Source of the DNA: Comamonadaceae bacterium
GTDB taxonomy: Bacteria > Pseudomonadota > Gammaproteobacteria > Burkholderiales > Burkholderiaceae
Length of the DNA: 36,103 nt
Direction of reading: 5' to 3'
NCBI GenBank assembly: GCA_947377705.1
Contig: CANCGU010000322.1
Span: forward strand, 1 to 36,103
The notes beneath the pieces are model-generated. The model ran no database searches. It saw only the letters and a program-made list of their open reading frames with translations, and was not told where the DNA came from. The position numbers and the translations under genes were made by a program. Positions 26,301 through 29,300 of the stretch are shown in pieces (position 1 is the stretch's first letter; every line of letters starts with the position of its first letter).

Positions 26301-29300
26301 CTCCACAGCACGACCTTACCGCCGTTGCCGTTGTCTATTGCGCTTGCGTCAATCACACTGTCGGCACTCATGGTCACCTTGGTGGCTTGGCGCATCGTGC
26401 CGCCGCCCTGCCAGTCGCCACCGATCAACACCACACCGCCGCCCGTGGCGCCGGTGGCATCGATGAAGGTGCCGTTGTCTAGGGTAATTTCGTCGCCCTC
26501 CACCTCCACGCGGCCTGCCAAGGCGCGGCTGCTGCCCACGCGAAGGGTGGCGCCACTGAGCAGCACAACGCCCCGCAGAGGTTGGGTGGGTGCGCTGGGG
26601 TCGGGCGCGCCGTTGGCTTGGATGTAAATTCGCCCGCCGCCGCCTTGTGCGGAGGCGTCAAGCACGGCACCCGAGATTTCCACACGGCGCGTGGCTTGTA
26701 GGTGGATGGTGCCGCCGTTGGACAAAATCTGGCTGGCAAGGTTCAGCACAATGCCGTCCATCGCCGTGCCGGTTGCGCTGGCGATCAGGGATACATCCCC
26801 ACCCGCCGTTTGAAGGCTAACACCCGCCACGAGGTTAATGTTGCCGCCATGCAAGGCGATGTTGCCCACCATGCTGAGGGCGCTGCTGACCCGCACATCG
26901 GCGGTGTTACTAATAAGTACGCCACTCATGCCAGCGTACTGGCCCACCGTGAGGCCGCGCAGGTTGGCGATGTTGGTAATTTTTAGGCCAGCGCCCGAGC
27001 CGCCGACGTTGTTGAGCGTGAAATCTGCGCCACTGGACGTTCCTGCCCAATCAAAACTGGCCCAAGAACTGGGCGTGTCGGGGGCGAGAGTCAGAACACC
27101 CGTGGTCTCCACGCTCAGCGCGTTGCCCCAAATGGCGGGCGTGATGAGGGTGACGTTGCCAGAGCCCGCGTTGATGCGGCCGCTTGGGCCGACGCTAAAA
27201 CCGCCTTTGGCGGTTTGGCTTGCGCTACCGGCCCACATGAGCACCTCACCCCCTGCGGTGGTGACGCTGCCGCTGAAGTCAAATGCGTTGGCGCTGCCAG
27301 AGGCTGGGCCCGTCGCGGCGCCGTTGCCAACCGTCAGGCCGTTCCATGTGCTGCTGCCATTGACTGTGCGTGTGCCGCCGGCCCAAAAATGGCCGCCGTT
27401 GGTGCTGACGGCGCCCGAAATGCTGACACCGCCATCTAAATTGGCCCCGTTGCCCGACCACAGCACCACGTTCAACTTGCCCGAAGTGCTTGAAATGTCT
27501 TGCGCCACCACCACACGGCGGCTGGCTTGGAGGACCAAGTTGGCGTCGCCGCCCGCCGTTTTGGCGATGGCGCTGCTTACCGTGATGTCGCCCACGTTGG
27601 GGTTGAGGTTGGCGTCAAAAGTGGCCACGGTCACGCTGGTGCCCGTGCCAAGTGCGGCCGAAATGCTAGCGGCAGCGCCTGCATCGACCTCAAAATCGTG
27701 GGGGTCAATCAGCCACAAACCGCCCACGCCCTTGGGTGCGCCTGCGTCGATGGCCATGCCGGTGGAGGTGATGTGCGCGCCCGAGGTTTCCACTTGCCCG
27801 CCGTGGCCACCGTTGGGCCCGCCCTTGGCGTAGATCGTGCCAGACATGGCTGTGACTGAGTTGGCGTTCAACACATCGCTCCACAGCACAACCTTGCCAC
27901 CGTTACCGTTGTCGGTGGCACTGGCGTCTATCACGCTGTCGGCGCTCATGGTCACCTTGGTGGCTTGGCGCATCGTGCCGCTGCCTTGCCAGTCGCCGCC
28001 GATCAACACCATGCCGCCACCAGTGGCGCCTAGAGCCTCAATGTGGGTGCCGCTGGCGAGCGTGATGTCGTCTCCCTCTAGCGCTACGCGACCCGCCACG
28101 CCGAGCGGGCTGTTGGCACGCAGCAATGACTTGGCACCCAAAAGGATGGTGTCAGCACGCAAGTGGATATCGCCACCAACTGTCTGGATGGACTTGTCAG
28201 CCGCGAGGCTCACCTGCCCAGCACCGAAAACGGAAATACCAGCCCCTGCCAGCGTGCTCGCCAGTTCTGCGTTGACCGAGACGCTGCCGCCGTAGAGCTG
28301 AATTGGGCCCGCGATTTTTATGGCGTTTGTGACCGTCAAGTTCGCAGAACTGCGCGTGGTCACGCCTGATGCGTCTGTGTAGTGCCCGATGTTCAAGCCG
28401 CCAAGGTCGGCTAAGTTGGTAATTTTTAGGCCAGCGCCCGAGCCGCCAACGTTGTTGAGCGTGAAGTCTGGACCGGTTGAGGGGGCTGGAGGGACATTGG
28501 CGTTGTTGCCGGCCACGGTGTTGATCGTGTTGTAGGCACCAGCCCAATCAAAGCTAGACCAAGCATTGGACGCGTTGGGTGCAAGGGTGAGCACGCCCGT
28601 GGTCGCGACGCTGAGGGTGTTGTTCAAAATGGCGGGGGTGATGAGGGTGACGTTGCCCGCCCCTGCCATGACACTCCCGCTCGGTCCTACTGAAATGCCG
28701 TGGTTGGCTTTGAGTGTCAGGGTGGCATCGCCCCCAGCTGATTTTTTGATCGCACTATTAAGTACAAGGTCACCCGAACTCACCGTCACGCTCGCCCCGG
28801 AGTTCAACACGCCGGCGATATGGTCTGCGGCTGCAGCGTCTATGGCGTATTGATCAGCGTCTATTTGCCACAACCCGCCTGCGCCTTTGGCTGCTGAGAT
28901 GTTGAGGGTTAGGGCTAGGGTGTCAATTTGCCTACCTGCCGTCTGCACTTTGCCGCCGTTGCCGCCATTTGCGCCACTGGTGGCGTTGATGATGCCCGCC
29001 AGCGTCGTCATTGAGGCGACGTTTTGTATGTCGCTCCACAACACCACTTGGCCGCCATTGCCGTTGTCGGTAGCGCTGGCGTCTATCACGCTGTCGGCGC
29101 TCATACTGACACGAGAGGCTTGGCGCAATGCGCCCCCACCTTGCCAGTCGCCGCCCATCAGCACCACACCGCCGCCGGTGGCGCCTGTGGCGTCCATGCG
29201 GGTGGCGCCTTCTAGGGTGATGTCGTCGCCCTCCACTTCAACACGGCCGGCCAATGCGCGCAGGCTGCCGACGCGCAACTCGGTGTTGCTGCGCAAGAGT

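Noticed and set aside
26838..27833. 331-codon plus-strand ORF, and similar long plus-strand ORFs such as 6450-7073, 15579-16133 and 9944-10366
   Set aside because: They lie antisense to the giant adhesin frame, have low-complexity Pro/Leu/Val or His/Arg-rich products with no domain, and arise because Gly/Thr/Ser/Ala codons on one strand rarely give stops on the other.
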